Positions 7,726 through 14,786 of a stretch of DNA of 52,657 nt are shown here, one piece after another. Within the stretch, counting starts at the first letter, position 1, and each line of letters starts with the position of its first letter. The position numbers and the translations under genes were made by a program. The notes beneath the pieces were generated by a model. It did not search any database and was not told where the DNA came from. It was given only the letters and a program-made list of their open reading frames with translations. The stretch comes from Brucella daejeonensis (GTDB lineage Bacteria; Pseudomonadota; Alphaproteobacteria; Rhizobiales; Rhizobiaceae). The stretch covers positions 1-52,657 of the forward strand of contig NZ_JACIJG010000024.1 of the NCBI RefSeq assembly GCF_014199265.1, written 5' to 3'.

Positions 7726-8284
7726 CGATCACCGGCGCTCCGATCGGCACGCGCTCATATAGATCGATCACATCACGGTCAAACATGCGAATGCATCCAC
7801 TCGATACGGATTTGCCGATCGAACTTGGATCATTCGTGCCGTGAATGCGATAAAGCGTGTCCCGACCGCCCTGGAACAGATAGAGCGCGCGAGCGCCAAG
7901 AGGATTCGCCGCACCCCCTTGCACACCGCCCGCTAGTCGGCCCTTGCCGTCAGGATCGGCGGCAATCATGTTCGCCGTCGGCGTCCACTTAGGCCATTCT
8001 TCCTTGCGGCCGACTGTCGCCCGCCCGCTGAAACTGTGGCCTGCTTTCCCGACGCCGACCGGATAGGTGAGGGCTTTGCCGCCGCCCTGTATCAACAGCA
8101 GTTCATACCGTGATGGCTCGACAATGATCGTTCCGGCCGGCTCGCTTGTTTCATAGTCCACTGTCTGTCCGCCTCGGTTCGAAGGTGCTGGCCGATCCAA
8201 TCCAACCCGCTCCGTTTCCGAGGAAGCACAGCCAGTCAGCATCGAGCCGGCTGCGAGCAAGAATATCCGTCTGTTGAATTTCAT
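7715..8284 (-). CDS. L,D-transpeptidase (YkuD family) lipoprotein
   Basis: A 189-residue protein with a lipobox (MLTGC, Cys19) and a C-terminal YkuD domain: the catalytic motif is HGT (148-150) with SSGCIRM, nucleophile Cys164. These enzymes make 3-3 peptidoglycan cross-links or attach proteins to peptidoglycan in the periplasm. On a conjugative plasmid it might remodel the cell wall around the secretion channel, but it lies far from the transfer genes. The start overlaps the stop of the response regulator by 4 bases (ATGA), so the two are one transcription unit. Confidence 0.85.
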   Translation of the reverse strand: MKFNRRIFLLAAGSMLTGCASSETERVGLDRPAPSNRGGQTVDYETSEPAGTIIVEPSRYELLLIQGGGKALTYPVGVGKAGHSFSGRATVGRKEEWPKWTPTANMIAADPDGKGRLAGGVQGGAANPLGARALYLFQGGRDTLYRIHGTNDPSSIGKSVSSGCIRMFDRDVIDLYERVPIGAPVIVRG

Positions 8285-8691
8285 AGGTTACGACCATCAA
8301 TCCGGCTGAGCCGGTCAACGATTCGCGACAGCTCGTAAGGTTTCTCAAAAAAATCGGCTCCTTCCGGCAGTTCACCGTTCGGTCGAACCCGGCCGGAAGT
8401 CACGATCACTGTTATATCCGGCCAGGTCTCACGGACAACCGCCGCCAGATCGAGACCGTTGATAGATCCTGGCATCTCGATATCCGTGAAGACTGCCCGA
8501 ATATCATCGCGGCAGTTCAGAAGCTCTAATGCCTGTTCGCCATCCGCTGCTTCGCAGACCGTGAATCCCGCCTCCGCTAGATAGCTGGCCGCATCGAGAC
8601 GTATTAGCGGTTCATCTTCGACAACCAATACCTTCGGGCAAACCTGCCCTTCAACACCGTTCCCCTGCAATCCTCCCACTCCCACCTTCAT
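8281..8691 (-). CDS. Stand-alone response-regulator receiver protein
   Basis: A 136-residue single receiver domain: acidic pocket EDE (25-27), phospho-acceptor Asp70 (FTDIEMPG), TSG, and EKPYE with the conserved lysine. No output domain is present, as in many alphaproteobacterial single-domain regulators. No histidine kinase gene is in the window. The first about 18 residues precede the receiver fold, so a later start is possible. Co-directional with the ligase upstream and the L,D-transpeptidase downstream. A TGCTTA-AC-TAAGCA palindrome (8699-8712) lies just upstream of the start. Confidence 0.82.
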   Translation of the reverse strand: MKVGVGGLQGNGVEGQVCPKVLVVEDEPLIRLDAASYLAEAGFTVCEAADGEQALELLNCRDDIRAVFTDIEMPGSINGLDLAAVVRETWPDITVIVTSGRVRPNGELPEGADFFEKPYELSRIVDRLSRIDGRNL

Positions 8692-8737
8692 AGCGATTCT
8701 GCTTAACTAAGCAAAATAGGAAAGGTTCCGGCGTTGG

Positions 8738-9718
8738 CTAGTCTTTCAGTTCGAACACTTCGGAATTATCGGCAGGTTCTCGTAACCCTTTGAATGAGGC
8801 GTGGCGTAGCTTCGGCTCGCGCGTCCACCCGCGATATTCGATTTCCGCGAAAAAGCGTGGTTCTGCAAACACCGCATTCTTTCGCTTCAGAGCCACAGGG
8901 GGCGTTCCGGCAGGAATCCTGTCCAGCATGGCTTTCAGATCGCGTGCGGACTTGTGCGTGAAGCCGGTACCGACGCCACCCACATAGACCAGCTCCGCAC
9001 CCTTACGAGCTGCAAGCAGCAGACGGGCGACCGCGCCGCGCATTGCTTCTGACGGCTCGTAGCCGACGATCGCAAATGTGTCGCTCTGCACGCATTTGAT
9101 CTTTTGCCATTCGCCATGACGGCCGGAACGATACGGACGATCGAGGCGCTTCGCGATAATTCCCTCAAGGCCGAGTTCGCAAGCGCGCTCGAGGAGCTGG
9201 TTTCCGTCCGCGTCTATCGATTCAGAGTACCGTATTATGCCCTGACGGCCATTCAGTGCCTTTTCGAGCATCTGCCGCCGCTCGGACAGGGGATCGCGCG
9301 TAAGATCGCGGCCGTCGAGATAGAGAAGATCGAAGGCGAAGAATATTGCCTCGCGGGCAAAACGCTTGCCGCCCCGTCCGCCGAGGGCTTGCTGCAGCAA
9401 TCCGAAATCTGATCGGCCTTGTTCATCCAGAACCACGGCCTCGCCGTCAAGGATCATTGTATCGTGGCCGAGTTGCTGCGCATCGTCGGCAATGTGTGTG
9501 AATCTTGGCGTCCAGTCGTGCCCCCCTCGGGTCAGCACTCGGACGCCATCAGGTTCGACATGGACCGCAAGGCGGTAGCCATCCCATTTGATTTCAAATG
9601 ACCAGTCCGCCGCTGCCGGTGGCTTGGGAACAAGCAGCGCAAGGCATGGCTCGATGCGCCGGGGCATCGGGTCGCTGACCTTCATTCGCTTTCTCATATC
9701 GCTCAAGCGCTTCGCCAT
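8738..9718 (-). CDS. ATP-dependent DNA ligase (LigD/LigC-type, ligase domain only)
   Basis: A 326-residue protein with the nucleotidyltransferase motif I EIKWDGYR (AMP-accepting Lys44), motif III-like FAFDLLYLDG, motif IV EGIIAKR and motif V WQKIK, followed by an OB-fold C-terminal part. This is the length of a minimal bacterial ATP-dependent ligase, without the polymerase and nuclease domains of full LigD. Such ligases act in end-joining or gap sealing, usually with Ku; no Ku gene is seen here. Strong start near the divergent leader region at 9719-10109. Confidence 0.88.
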   Translation of the reverse strand: MAKRLSDMRKRMKVSDPMPRRIEPCLALLVPKPPAAADWSFEIKWDGYRLAVHVEPDGVRVLTRGGHDWTPRFTHIADDAQQLGHDTMILDGEAVVLDEQGRSDFGLLQQALGGRGGKRFAREAIFFAFDLLYLDGRDLTRDPLSERRQMLEKALNGRQGIIRYSESIDADGNQLLERACELGLEGIIAKRLDRPYRSGRHGEWQKIKCVQSDTFAIVGYEPSEAMRGAVARLLLAARKGAELVYVGGVGTGFTHKSARDLKAMLDRIPAGTPPVALKRKNAVFAEPRFFAEIEYRGWTREPKLRHASFKGLREPADNSEVFELKD

Positions 9719-9799
9719 GTCGCCCTAACGCTCGAAGAAGCGATTTGTCTCAAAGAGATGATAGCGGAGCTTGCTGCGCAAGCGTGTTGATTACGCTCT

Positions 9800-10109
9800 G
9801 GGGGAAAGACCGTGCGGCTGTCTCTCCCCCGCAATGGCGAAAGCCGGTCTCCCCATCCTTCCGCGGGCGAGCTCGCCGGCGATGCCGGCAGACTCGCCCT
9901 TGTGCAGGACCAGGTGCGCGGATTTTGCGCGGGTCCGCGCGGATCCTCGCCACCTGGCCCTTCGGGTGGGTGATCCCCCTCCGGTTTTCACCATTGCCCC
10001 CCTCTCTCGCCGGTCGGATCGCCGACTGCTCGGGAGCAGGAGCGGGGCTCCTGCCCCTTGCGGGACAGGAAGACCGCTTCGCGGGAAAAGGGAAATAGGA
10101 GATAACATC
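9800..10109 (+). promoter_or_regulatory. Structured leader L1, copy c, upstream of the ParB-like gene
   Basis: A diverged copy of the 187-488 leader, ending at the ATG of the ParB-like gene. The long-range stem is kept: 9831-9847 (GCAATGGCGAAAGCCGG) pairs with 9981-9997 (CCGGTTTTCACCATTGC), with one wobble and one mismatch. The ACAGG/CCTGT segment of copies a and b has become ATGG/CCAT, a compensatory change that supports real base pairing. Bases 9719-9799, between the ligase start and this copy, hold nothing I can identify apart from possible promoters. Confidence 0.72.
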
Positions 10110-12014
10110 ATGACCGATACCAACAACATCACAGTGCCGCTCAACAAGCTCGACCACGACCCCCGGAACGTGCGCCAGACCTACGAGGCGGCAGAAATCG
10201 CGGAAATGGCCGCTTCAATAAAGGCGCGTAATTTTCGGCTGATCCATAACCTTGTCATTCGTCCGGGCGAAAAGAAGGGCCGCTATTTCGTCACCGCTGG
10301 CGGTTTGCGTCTGGCTGGCCTCAATCTGCTTGCAGAGCAGGGCGAAATCGGAAAGACCCATGGCGTCGATTGCGGCCTGTGGGATGGCGACGACGCGACC
10401 GAAATCAGCCTTGCTGAAAATTTCGTCCGCAAGGGAATGCACCCTGCCGACGAGTTCATGGCCTTTAAGACTTTGGCCGAAGAGGGAAAAAGCCCCGCCG
10501 AAATCGCAGTACGTTTCGGGACCACGGAGCTAAACGTGAAGCGCCGCATGGCGCTGGCACGCGTGTCGCCGGTCCTGTTCGATCTCTTCCGCAATGGTGA
10601 GATGAGCTATGACGAGCTTGCAGCCTTCACCATCACGGATGACCACGAACGGCAGGAGCAGGTTTGGAATAGCCTCGCCAGTTACAACCGTTATGCCCAC
10701 ACCATCAAGCGCATGCTCGCTTCCGAGGAAATCCCGGCTTCCGACAAGCGTATCCGTTTCATTGGCGGCTTGGATGCCATTGAAGCGGCTGGCGGGACCG
10801 TTCGCCGCGATCTGTTCGACGGTGAGAGCGGCGGCTATGCCACCGATTCCGGCCTAGTCGAAAGGCTGGTGCTCGAAAAGCTTGAAACCGAAGCCGAAGG
10901 CGTCAAGGCTGAGGGCTGGAAATGGGTTGAAGTCCATTCCGCACAGCCGGACGACATTTACAGCATGAGCCGCGTCTATCCGGAGCCTGTAGATATCAGC
11001 GCAGAAGATCAGGAGCGGCTTGATCAGCTTGCCGAGGAATATGACAGCCTTGCCGAATTGATCGAGGCAGGAGACGCCGACGAGGACGCCGAACCGAAGC
11101 TTGAAGCCATCGAAAAGGAAATGGACAGCCTCAAGGACCGGCAGGAAGCCTATAAGGCGGAGGATTTGGCGCGCGCCGGGGCGATCGTTTGCCTCGACTA
11201 CTACGGGCGGGCGACCGTGCATCGTGGCCTTGTCAACGATGAGGATGAACAGCAGGAGCAGGAGGAAGGCCAGCACAGCGGCCAGAATGAGGGTAGCAGC
11301 GAAAGCGAGGCGGCGCCGATCAAGCTGACCCATACGGCGGCATTGGTCGAGGACCTGACAGCGCAGAAGACCGCTGCCCTTCGCGTAGAACTGGCCGACA
11401 ATCCCGATATAGCCCTCGCAGCCGTGGTTCATGCCCTGCTTTTGAGCGCGGTCTATCGCTATGCGAGTGAACACACCGCCTTGGAAATCAAGCTGACCTA
11501 TCAGCCCTTGGAAGGGTCAATGAAGCAGCCCGAAAACAGCAAGGCCGGGATTGCGTTTCAGGAGTTGAAGGAACGCTATGGCGATCATATCCCCGGCAAT
11601 CCCGCCGATCTATGGGAATGGTGCCTTGATCAGCCTCGCGACCAGTTGCTGGTCTTGCTGGCGTTCGCCGCCTCTCATAGCCTCAATGCCGTGGAAGCGA
11701 AATTTCATGGACGCGACAAGGCTCTTGCTCATGCCAACGAAATAGGCCGCGCCCTCAATGTCGATATGCGCAACTGGTTTGAACCGACCGGCGATGCCTA
11801 TCTTTCCCACCTCAACAAAAAGAGCATCGAGGCTGTGGTTGCCGAGGTGAAAGGGGAAGAAGCCGCGACGGCTATCCGAGCAGCAGGCAAGAAGGCCGAG
11901 GCCGTTGCCATTGGCGAGCGGATGGTTGCAAACACCGGCTGGCTTCCCGAACCGGTTCGCATTCCCATGACCGAGGTCGAAGCCGAGCAACAGTTCCCCG
12001 AAGCGGCTGAATAA
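10110..12014 (+). CDS. Large ParB/RepB-like DNA-binding protein
   Basis: A 634-residue protein. The N-terminal part has a ParB nuclease-like fold (PLNKLDHDPRNVRQ; GLRLAGL; EISLAENFVRKGMHPADEF, the ENxxR box) and a helix-turn-helix (AEIAVRFGTTELNVKRRMAL). The remaining two-thirds is unlike partition ParB, with an acidic coiled stretch (EEYDSLAELIEAGDADEDAE) and an EQQEQEEG low-complexity linker. ATG 10110 follows AGGAGATAACATC and ends the L1 leader. No parA is adjacent, so plasmid partition is doubtful. Similar ParB-like proteins are common in the leading regions of conjugative plasmids and may protect or process incoming DNA; that role is inference. Confidence 0.75.
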   Translation: MTDTNNITVPLNKLDHDPRNVRQTYEAAEIAEMAASIKARNFRLIHNLVIRPGEKKGRYFVTAGGLRLAGLNLLAEQGEIGKTHGVDCGLWDGDDATEISLAENFVRKGMHPADEFMAFKTLAEEGKSPAEIAVRFGTTELNVKRRMALARVSPVLFDLFRNGEMSYDELAAFTITDDHERQEQVWNSLASYNRYAHTIKRMLASEEIPASDKRIRFIGGLDAIEAAGGTVRRDLFDGESGGYATDSGLVERLVLEKLETEAEGVKAEGWKWVEVHSAQPDDIYSMSRVYPEPVDISAEDQERLDQLAEEYDSLAELIEAGDADEDAEPKLEAIEKEMDSLKDRQEAYKAEDLARAGAIVCLDYYGRATVHRGLVNDEDEQQEQEEGQHSGQNEGSSESEAAPIKLTHTAALVEDLTAQKTAALRVELADNPDIALAAVVHALLLSAVYRYASEHTALEIKLTYQPLEGSMKQPENSKAGIAFQELKERYGDHIPGNPADLWEWCLDQPRDQLLVLLAFAASHSLNAVEAKFHGRDKALAHANEIGRALNVDMRNWFEPTGDAYLSHLNKKSIEAVVAEVKGEEAATAIRAAGKKAEAVAIGERMVANTGWLPEPVRIPMTEVEAEQQFPEAAE

Positions 12015-12070
12015 GCCGTTAGCTGGTCGCGCTCCTCTCCGGCGCGGCCAGCTCCCCCAAAAAACCCATT

Positions 12071-12105
12071 AGCGCCCGGCCAGGTATCGAACCTGCCCGG
12101 GCGCT
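12071..12105. terminator. Strong hairpin after the ParB-like gene
   Basis: A 15-bp stem (AGCGCCCGGCCAGGT / ACCTGCCCGGGCGCT, one C-C mismatch, loop ATCGA) lies 57 bases past the stop. It lacks a following T-run, so it may act as a processing or pause site rather than as a classical terminator. It directly precedes structured element S2a. Confidence 0.45.
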
Positions 12106-12126
12106 TGGCGTTCCGCCAGTTTTCTC

Positions 12127-12341
12127 ATGCCCCTTGTTCGATCCGCGCCGCCGGAGGCGGATCGAACTTCCTCGCCAGCGGGCGAGGGGCGATGCCCCTC
12201 GTCCCGATGCTTTCAGCACCGCGCCGGCGCGCAGGCTTGTGCAAGGGCGGCCTTCAGGCCGGGACCGGAGCCACGCGCAGCGGGCAATGCCCGCGAGCAT
12301 GGCGAGGACCCACCACTTGCACAAGCCGAGCACTGGTGCAT
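12127..12341. repeat. Structured intergenic element S2, copy a
   Basis: One of two copies (the other at 20250-20468). Shared features in order: stem TTCGATCCGC/GCGGATCGAA, stem CTCGCC/GGGCGAG, stem GGGGC/GCCCC, a variable hairpin, a conserved block CCGGAGCCACGCGCAGCGG and CGCGAGCATGGCGAGG, then GGTGCATTCAA. The closing long stem is GGCTTGTGCAAG / CTTGCACAAGCC here but a quite different complementary pair in copy b, i.e. structure is kept while sequence changes. No coding frame is shared. Function unknown. Confidence 0.7.
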
Positions 12342-12779
12342 TCAATAACGGCACCACTCCATAGGATCGTGATATCCGCCGTAATAGGTTCGCCCGTGTC
12401 CGCTCTTGACCATCAGCGCCGCGACGTCTTCGCCGTCGGCGGTCCGGACAGTCACAAGCACGCGCCCATAGCGGTCATTGCCCCGGCGCTGAAACGTCAG
12501 CCCCGGTCTTTGCATAAGCTCCTGGAGCCGCACTGTGGCAGCGTCTGCCATGTTCCGCTCTTTGGCGCAGCGCGCGCCATCGCCAGCTTCAGGAGCGTTC
12601 ACGCCCTGAAGACGGTATTTGACCCGATCCATCCAGAAAGTATCGCCGTCCACTATGCAGGTGATACGCTTGCCGCGACCGCAAATCGGCCAGTTCGTAT
12701 CGGCGGCTTGCGCCGACATTTCGCCCGAGGGGAGGGCGAACAGGAGGGGTATAATCAACAGCAGTCGCGGCAATCTCAT
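12342..12779 (-). CDS. Secreted staphylococcal-nuclease-like (TNase) protein
   Basis: A 145-residue protein with a signal peptide (cleavage near SAQA, about residue 25) and an SNc domain: VDGDTFW (43-49, calcium-binding Asp), RLQGVNAPE (catalytic Arg56, Glu64 region) and DRYGR (Arg103/106). These match the three functional clusters of thermonuclease, so it is likely an active periplasmic or secreted Ca-dependent nuclease; plasmid-borne homologues (for example ParB of RK2) are known. A palindrome GCTTTATAAAGC lies 28 bases upstream of the start. Confidence 0.85.
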   Translation of the reverse strand: MRLPRLLLIIPLLFALPSGEMSAQAADTNWPICGRGKRITCIVDGDTFWMDRVKYRLQGVNAPEAGDGARCAKERNMADAATVRLQELMQRPGLTFQRRGNDRYGRVLVTVRTADGEDVAALMVKSGHGRTYYGGYHDPMEWCRY

Positions 12780-12879
12780 TCCGAGCTTCCTCTTTGCATT
12801 TTCGCTTTATAAAGCAGAATCAACTTTATGCCGCGCATGCAAGGGGGAAGATCGACGCGGCTGCGATAAGCAGCCAAAG

Positions 12880-12904
12880 GCGGGCGGCGCTGAGCGCCGC
12901 CCGC
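12880..12904 (-). terminator. Hairpin terminator of the first DUF736 gene
   Basis: A perfect 10-bp GC stem (GCGGGCGGCG / CGCCGCCCGC, loop CTGAG) starts 8 bases past the stop of the minus-strand DUF736 gene and is followed on that strand by CTTTGG. The equivalent position behind the second DUF736 gene also has a GC hairpin (19969-19986). Confidence 0.55.
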
Positions 12905-12911
12905 TTCCGCG

Positions 12912-13229
12912 TCAGTCCCAAGGAATGACCGCCATCAGGGTGTCGTCGTCCTGTCCCGGATAGCGGCCGAGGTTCGCATTCAGCTTCGCGAAACCGGTGT
13001 TGACCGAAAGAGTGTAGTATTCGCCGCCTCGCTGGTTCTTCTTCTTCCAGATGCCGCCAACTTCGATCCGGCGATTGCGCGGAGACTTGCCGTAAAGACG
13101 GTAGACCGGAGCCGCCGGGTTTTCGCTGTGGACCGGCTCGCCGGTCACGTCGATATCAAAGGTGATCGTGGCGATGTTACCTGCGACCTTGTCGCCGTCG
13201 ATCTTGATGTAATTCACGAGGTCAGTCAT
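12912..13229 (-). CDS. DUF736 family protein (first copy)
   Basis: A 105-residue protein with the DUF736 pattern: an N-terminal NIATITFDIDVTGEPV strand pair, PAAPVYRLYGKSPRNRR, VGGIWKKKNQRGGEYYTL, and the C-terminal NLGRYPGQDD...MAVIPWD. DUF736 proteins are small, abundant on alphaproteobacterial plasmids, and of unknown function. A paralogue, about 75-80% identical by eye, is at 19636 on the opposite strand. ATG 13229 is chosen because it follows AGAGGAGTAATACC. The gene sits behind leader L4. Confidence 0.85.
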   Translation of the reverse strand: MTDLVNYIKIDGDKVAGNIATITFDIDVTGEPVHSENPAAPVYRLYGKSPRNRRIEVGGIWKKKNQRGGEYYTLSVNTGFAKLNANLGRYPGQDDDTLMAVIPWD

Positions 13230-13376
13230 CGGTATTACTCCTCTTTTCGGTTGCCGATGCGGAAACACCGGAGCGAACACGGGACATGCGTCACCCGTTA
13301 GGGCCGCAACATCGTGGAGGACGCCGAAAGGCTGGCGAATTTGCTTCGCGAGGAAGCGCCGCAGGCGCGGGGAAAT
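13230..13376 (-). promoter_or_regulatory. Leader L4, copy a, upstream of the first DUF736 gene
   Basis: Read on the minus strand the leader begins TTTCCCCGCGCC, then a CTGCGGCGCTTCCTCGCG block, then a variable part, and ends at the DUF736 start. Related leaders precede the 60-residue gene (14065-14207) and the second DUF736 gene (19489-19635). All are GC-rich with repeated short hairpins. A shared regulatory role is inferred from the repeated placement. Confidence 0.55.
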
Positions 13377-13587
13377 TCGTCAGCGCAGGCGTTGGCGCAG
13401 GGCCGTTCGGTCCTAGATTCCGCTCGTCAGGCAAACCGAATGGAGCGGAGTAATTAACGTCATGACGGATCGCGGTACGTACATCACGAACGGCGACCCT
13501 TGGAAAGCATAAGTTGTATTGCCGCATCAACTTTGAATATGACCATCCGCAGCCTCATGACAATTAGAAAAAAGCAGGGGCGTCTAT

Positions 13588-13780
13588 TGGGCGTCTGCCT
13601 TACGGCACCGCCGCTCTATTCGCCGGTTCTGGCGCACCGGCTCACCGAACCAGTCAGGCCGCGCGCCTGCCTACACAACGGCCAGTACCGTCACGCAAGC
13701 GTGCCGATCCCGGCCTGTTCCGGACAGGGCGCGCGGCCAGCCTGTTTCGGCCCATTCGGGTAACGATCGGACTGACGCGG
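13588..13780. repeat. Structured intergenic element S3, copy a
   Basis: Two blocks recur at 51768-51958: an upstream block from GCGTCTGCCT through CACCGCCGC, CTATTCGCCGG and CTCACCGAACCA, and a downstream block GTTTCGGCCCAT-CGGGT-ACGA-CGGACTGACGCGG. About 85-100 bases of unrelated, hairpin-rich sequence separate them in each copy. No common reading frame is maintained. The rest of 13377-13988 contains no supported gene; short GC-rich open frames there are not credible. Confidence 0.6.
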
Positions 13781-13792
13781 AATATGGTCGCT

Positions 13793-13892
13793 GGCCAAGG
13801 CCGCCGAAGCCATTGGGTGCGGCGCGATCGCGCCGCAGGTCCCGATCCCACGCGCTGCGCGCAGCCTCGAAGAAGAAGGGCAGTTTCACCGC
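13793..13892 (-). repeat. Inverted partial copy of the end of the 60-residue gene and its terminator
   Basis: On the minus strand, 13892-13864 is identical over 29 bp to 14316-14344 of the plus strand (encoding KLPFFFEA). It is followed by a shared TGGGATCGGGACC and by CTTCGGCGGCCTTGGCC, which in the plus copy forms the terminator. Similarity thus covers the 3' part of the small gene and its hairpin with diverged patches between. Most likely a degraded duplicate, in opposite orientation. Confidence 0.6.
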
Positions 13893-13988
13893 ATGAGGCC
13901 GTCGGGCCAGCGCAATAATGTTCCAATCCTGCCGCGTTGAAACCGGCTACGGCCGGTGGCTTGGAGGGAACAATGTGCTTCATGCCCC

Positions 13989-14207
13989 GCTCCTGTGAGC
14001 TGCGTTATTCATTGCTGCGTAGACTACCACCCGGCCAGGGGCCAGCAACCTTGTCAGCCAAGAATTTTCCCCGCGCCTTCGGCGCTCCTCGCGCAACAAA
14101 ATTCATGTCCGCCAAGGTGCTCCGCTGCGCTGCGCCCCTCCGGGTGCAAGCCCCTGTCCGGGCGTTCGCGTAACTCCGCAATAACGCAGATCACAGGAGC
14201 TACCACC
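13989..14207 (+). promoter_or_regulatory. Leader L4, copy b, with a 21-bp stem that encloses the ribosome site
   Basis: 13989-14009 pairs with 14180-14200 at 20 of 21 positions (GCTCCTGTGA-CTGCGTTATT). The right arm contains the ACAGGAG ribosome site of the gene at 14208, so in RNA the site would be hidden. The enclosed 170 bases include the L4 block TTTTCCCCGCGCC (14065-14077) and CTCCGCTGCGCTGC hairpins. It could be a riboregulator, or a stem that forms a promoter in single-stranded DNA. Confidence 0.6.
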
Positions 14208-14390
14208 ATGAAGAATTTTATCCAATATCTCCAAGCCACCGGCCGCAGCCTCCGCACTTTCCTCGCGAAGATCGTCAGTAACTTCTTCCGCCGGGGCAGT
14301 ATCGCCCTGAAAATCGCGGTGAAACTGCCCTTCTTCTTCGAGGCAGACCTGACGGTCAAAACCGAGTGGGATCGGGACCAGCACCGCTAA
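14208..14390 (+). CDS. Small basic, amphipathic protein
   Basis: A 60-residue protein beginning MKNFIQYLQATGRSLRTF, rich in basic and aromatic residues in the first half, then a short hydrophobic stretch (IALKIAVKLPFFFEADLTV). Possibly membrane-associated. It has a good ribosome site (ACAGGAG) buried in a 21-bp stem and is followed by a strong terminator, the surroundings of a real, regulated gene. Part of its 3' end is repeated in inverted orientation at 13864-13892. Function unknown. Confidence 0.6.
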   Translation: MKNFIQYLQATGRSLRTFLAKIVSNFFRRGSIALKIAVKLPFFFEADLTVKTEWDRDQHR

Positions 14391-14400
14391 CGCGGTGCAG

Positions 14401-14430
14401 CCAAGGCCGCTTCGGCGGCCTTGGCCTTTT
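14401..14430 (+). terminator. Rho-independent terminator of the 60-residue gene
   Basis: A 10-bp stem CCAAGGCCGC / GCGGCCTTGG with a TTCG tetraloop, followed by CCTTTT. It lies 10 bases past the stop. A second hairpin (GAGCCGC/GCGGCTC, 14455-14471) follows, and then leader L1b. Confidence 0.75.
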
Positions 14431-14484
14431 CCCGGCCTTCGGCCTCGACGATGCGAGCCGCTTAGCGGCTCACGCTGTTAATTA

Positions 14485-14786
14485 GAGGGGGAGAGATCGG
14501 CCGCCGGTCTCTCCCCCGCAACAGGCAAAACCGGTTTCCCCGTCCTTCCGCGGGCGAGCTCGCCGGCGTTGCCGGCGAACTCCCCCTTGTGCAGGACCAG
14601 GTGCGCGGATTTGCGCGTCCCGCGCGGATCCTCGCAACCTGTCCCTTCGGGCGGGTGATCCCCCTCCGGTTTTGCCTGTTGCCCCCCTCTCTCCGGTCGG
14701 ATCGCCGACTGCTCGGGAGCAGGAGCCGGGCTCCTGCCCCTCACCGGGACAGGAAGACCGCTTCGCGGATCAGGAGAGAAAACACC
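14485..14786 (+). promoter_or_regulatory. Structured leader L1, copy b, upstream of ardC
   Basis: By eye identical to 187-488, the identity ending exactly at the start codon of each gene. The 17-bp long-range stem is 14518-14534 with 14666-14682. Perfect identity beside a clearly diverged third copy implies recent duplication or gene conversion between copies a and b. Confidence 0.75.

Noticed and set aside
10110..12014. ParABS partition locus
   Set aside because: No parA next to it, no repeated parS-like palindromes nearby, and the protein is about twice the length of a partition ParB.
12105..12812. Plus-strand frame of 235 codons opposite the nuclease gene
   Set aside because: The minus strand encodes an intact signal peptide and SNc motifs, and the plus frame crosses structured element S2a.
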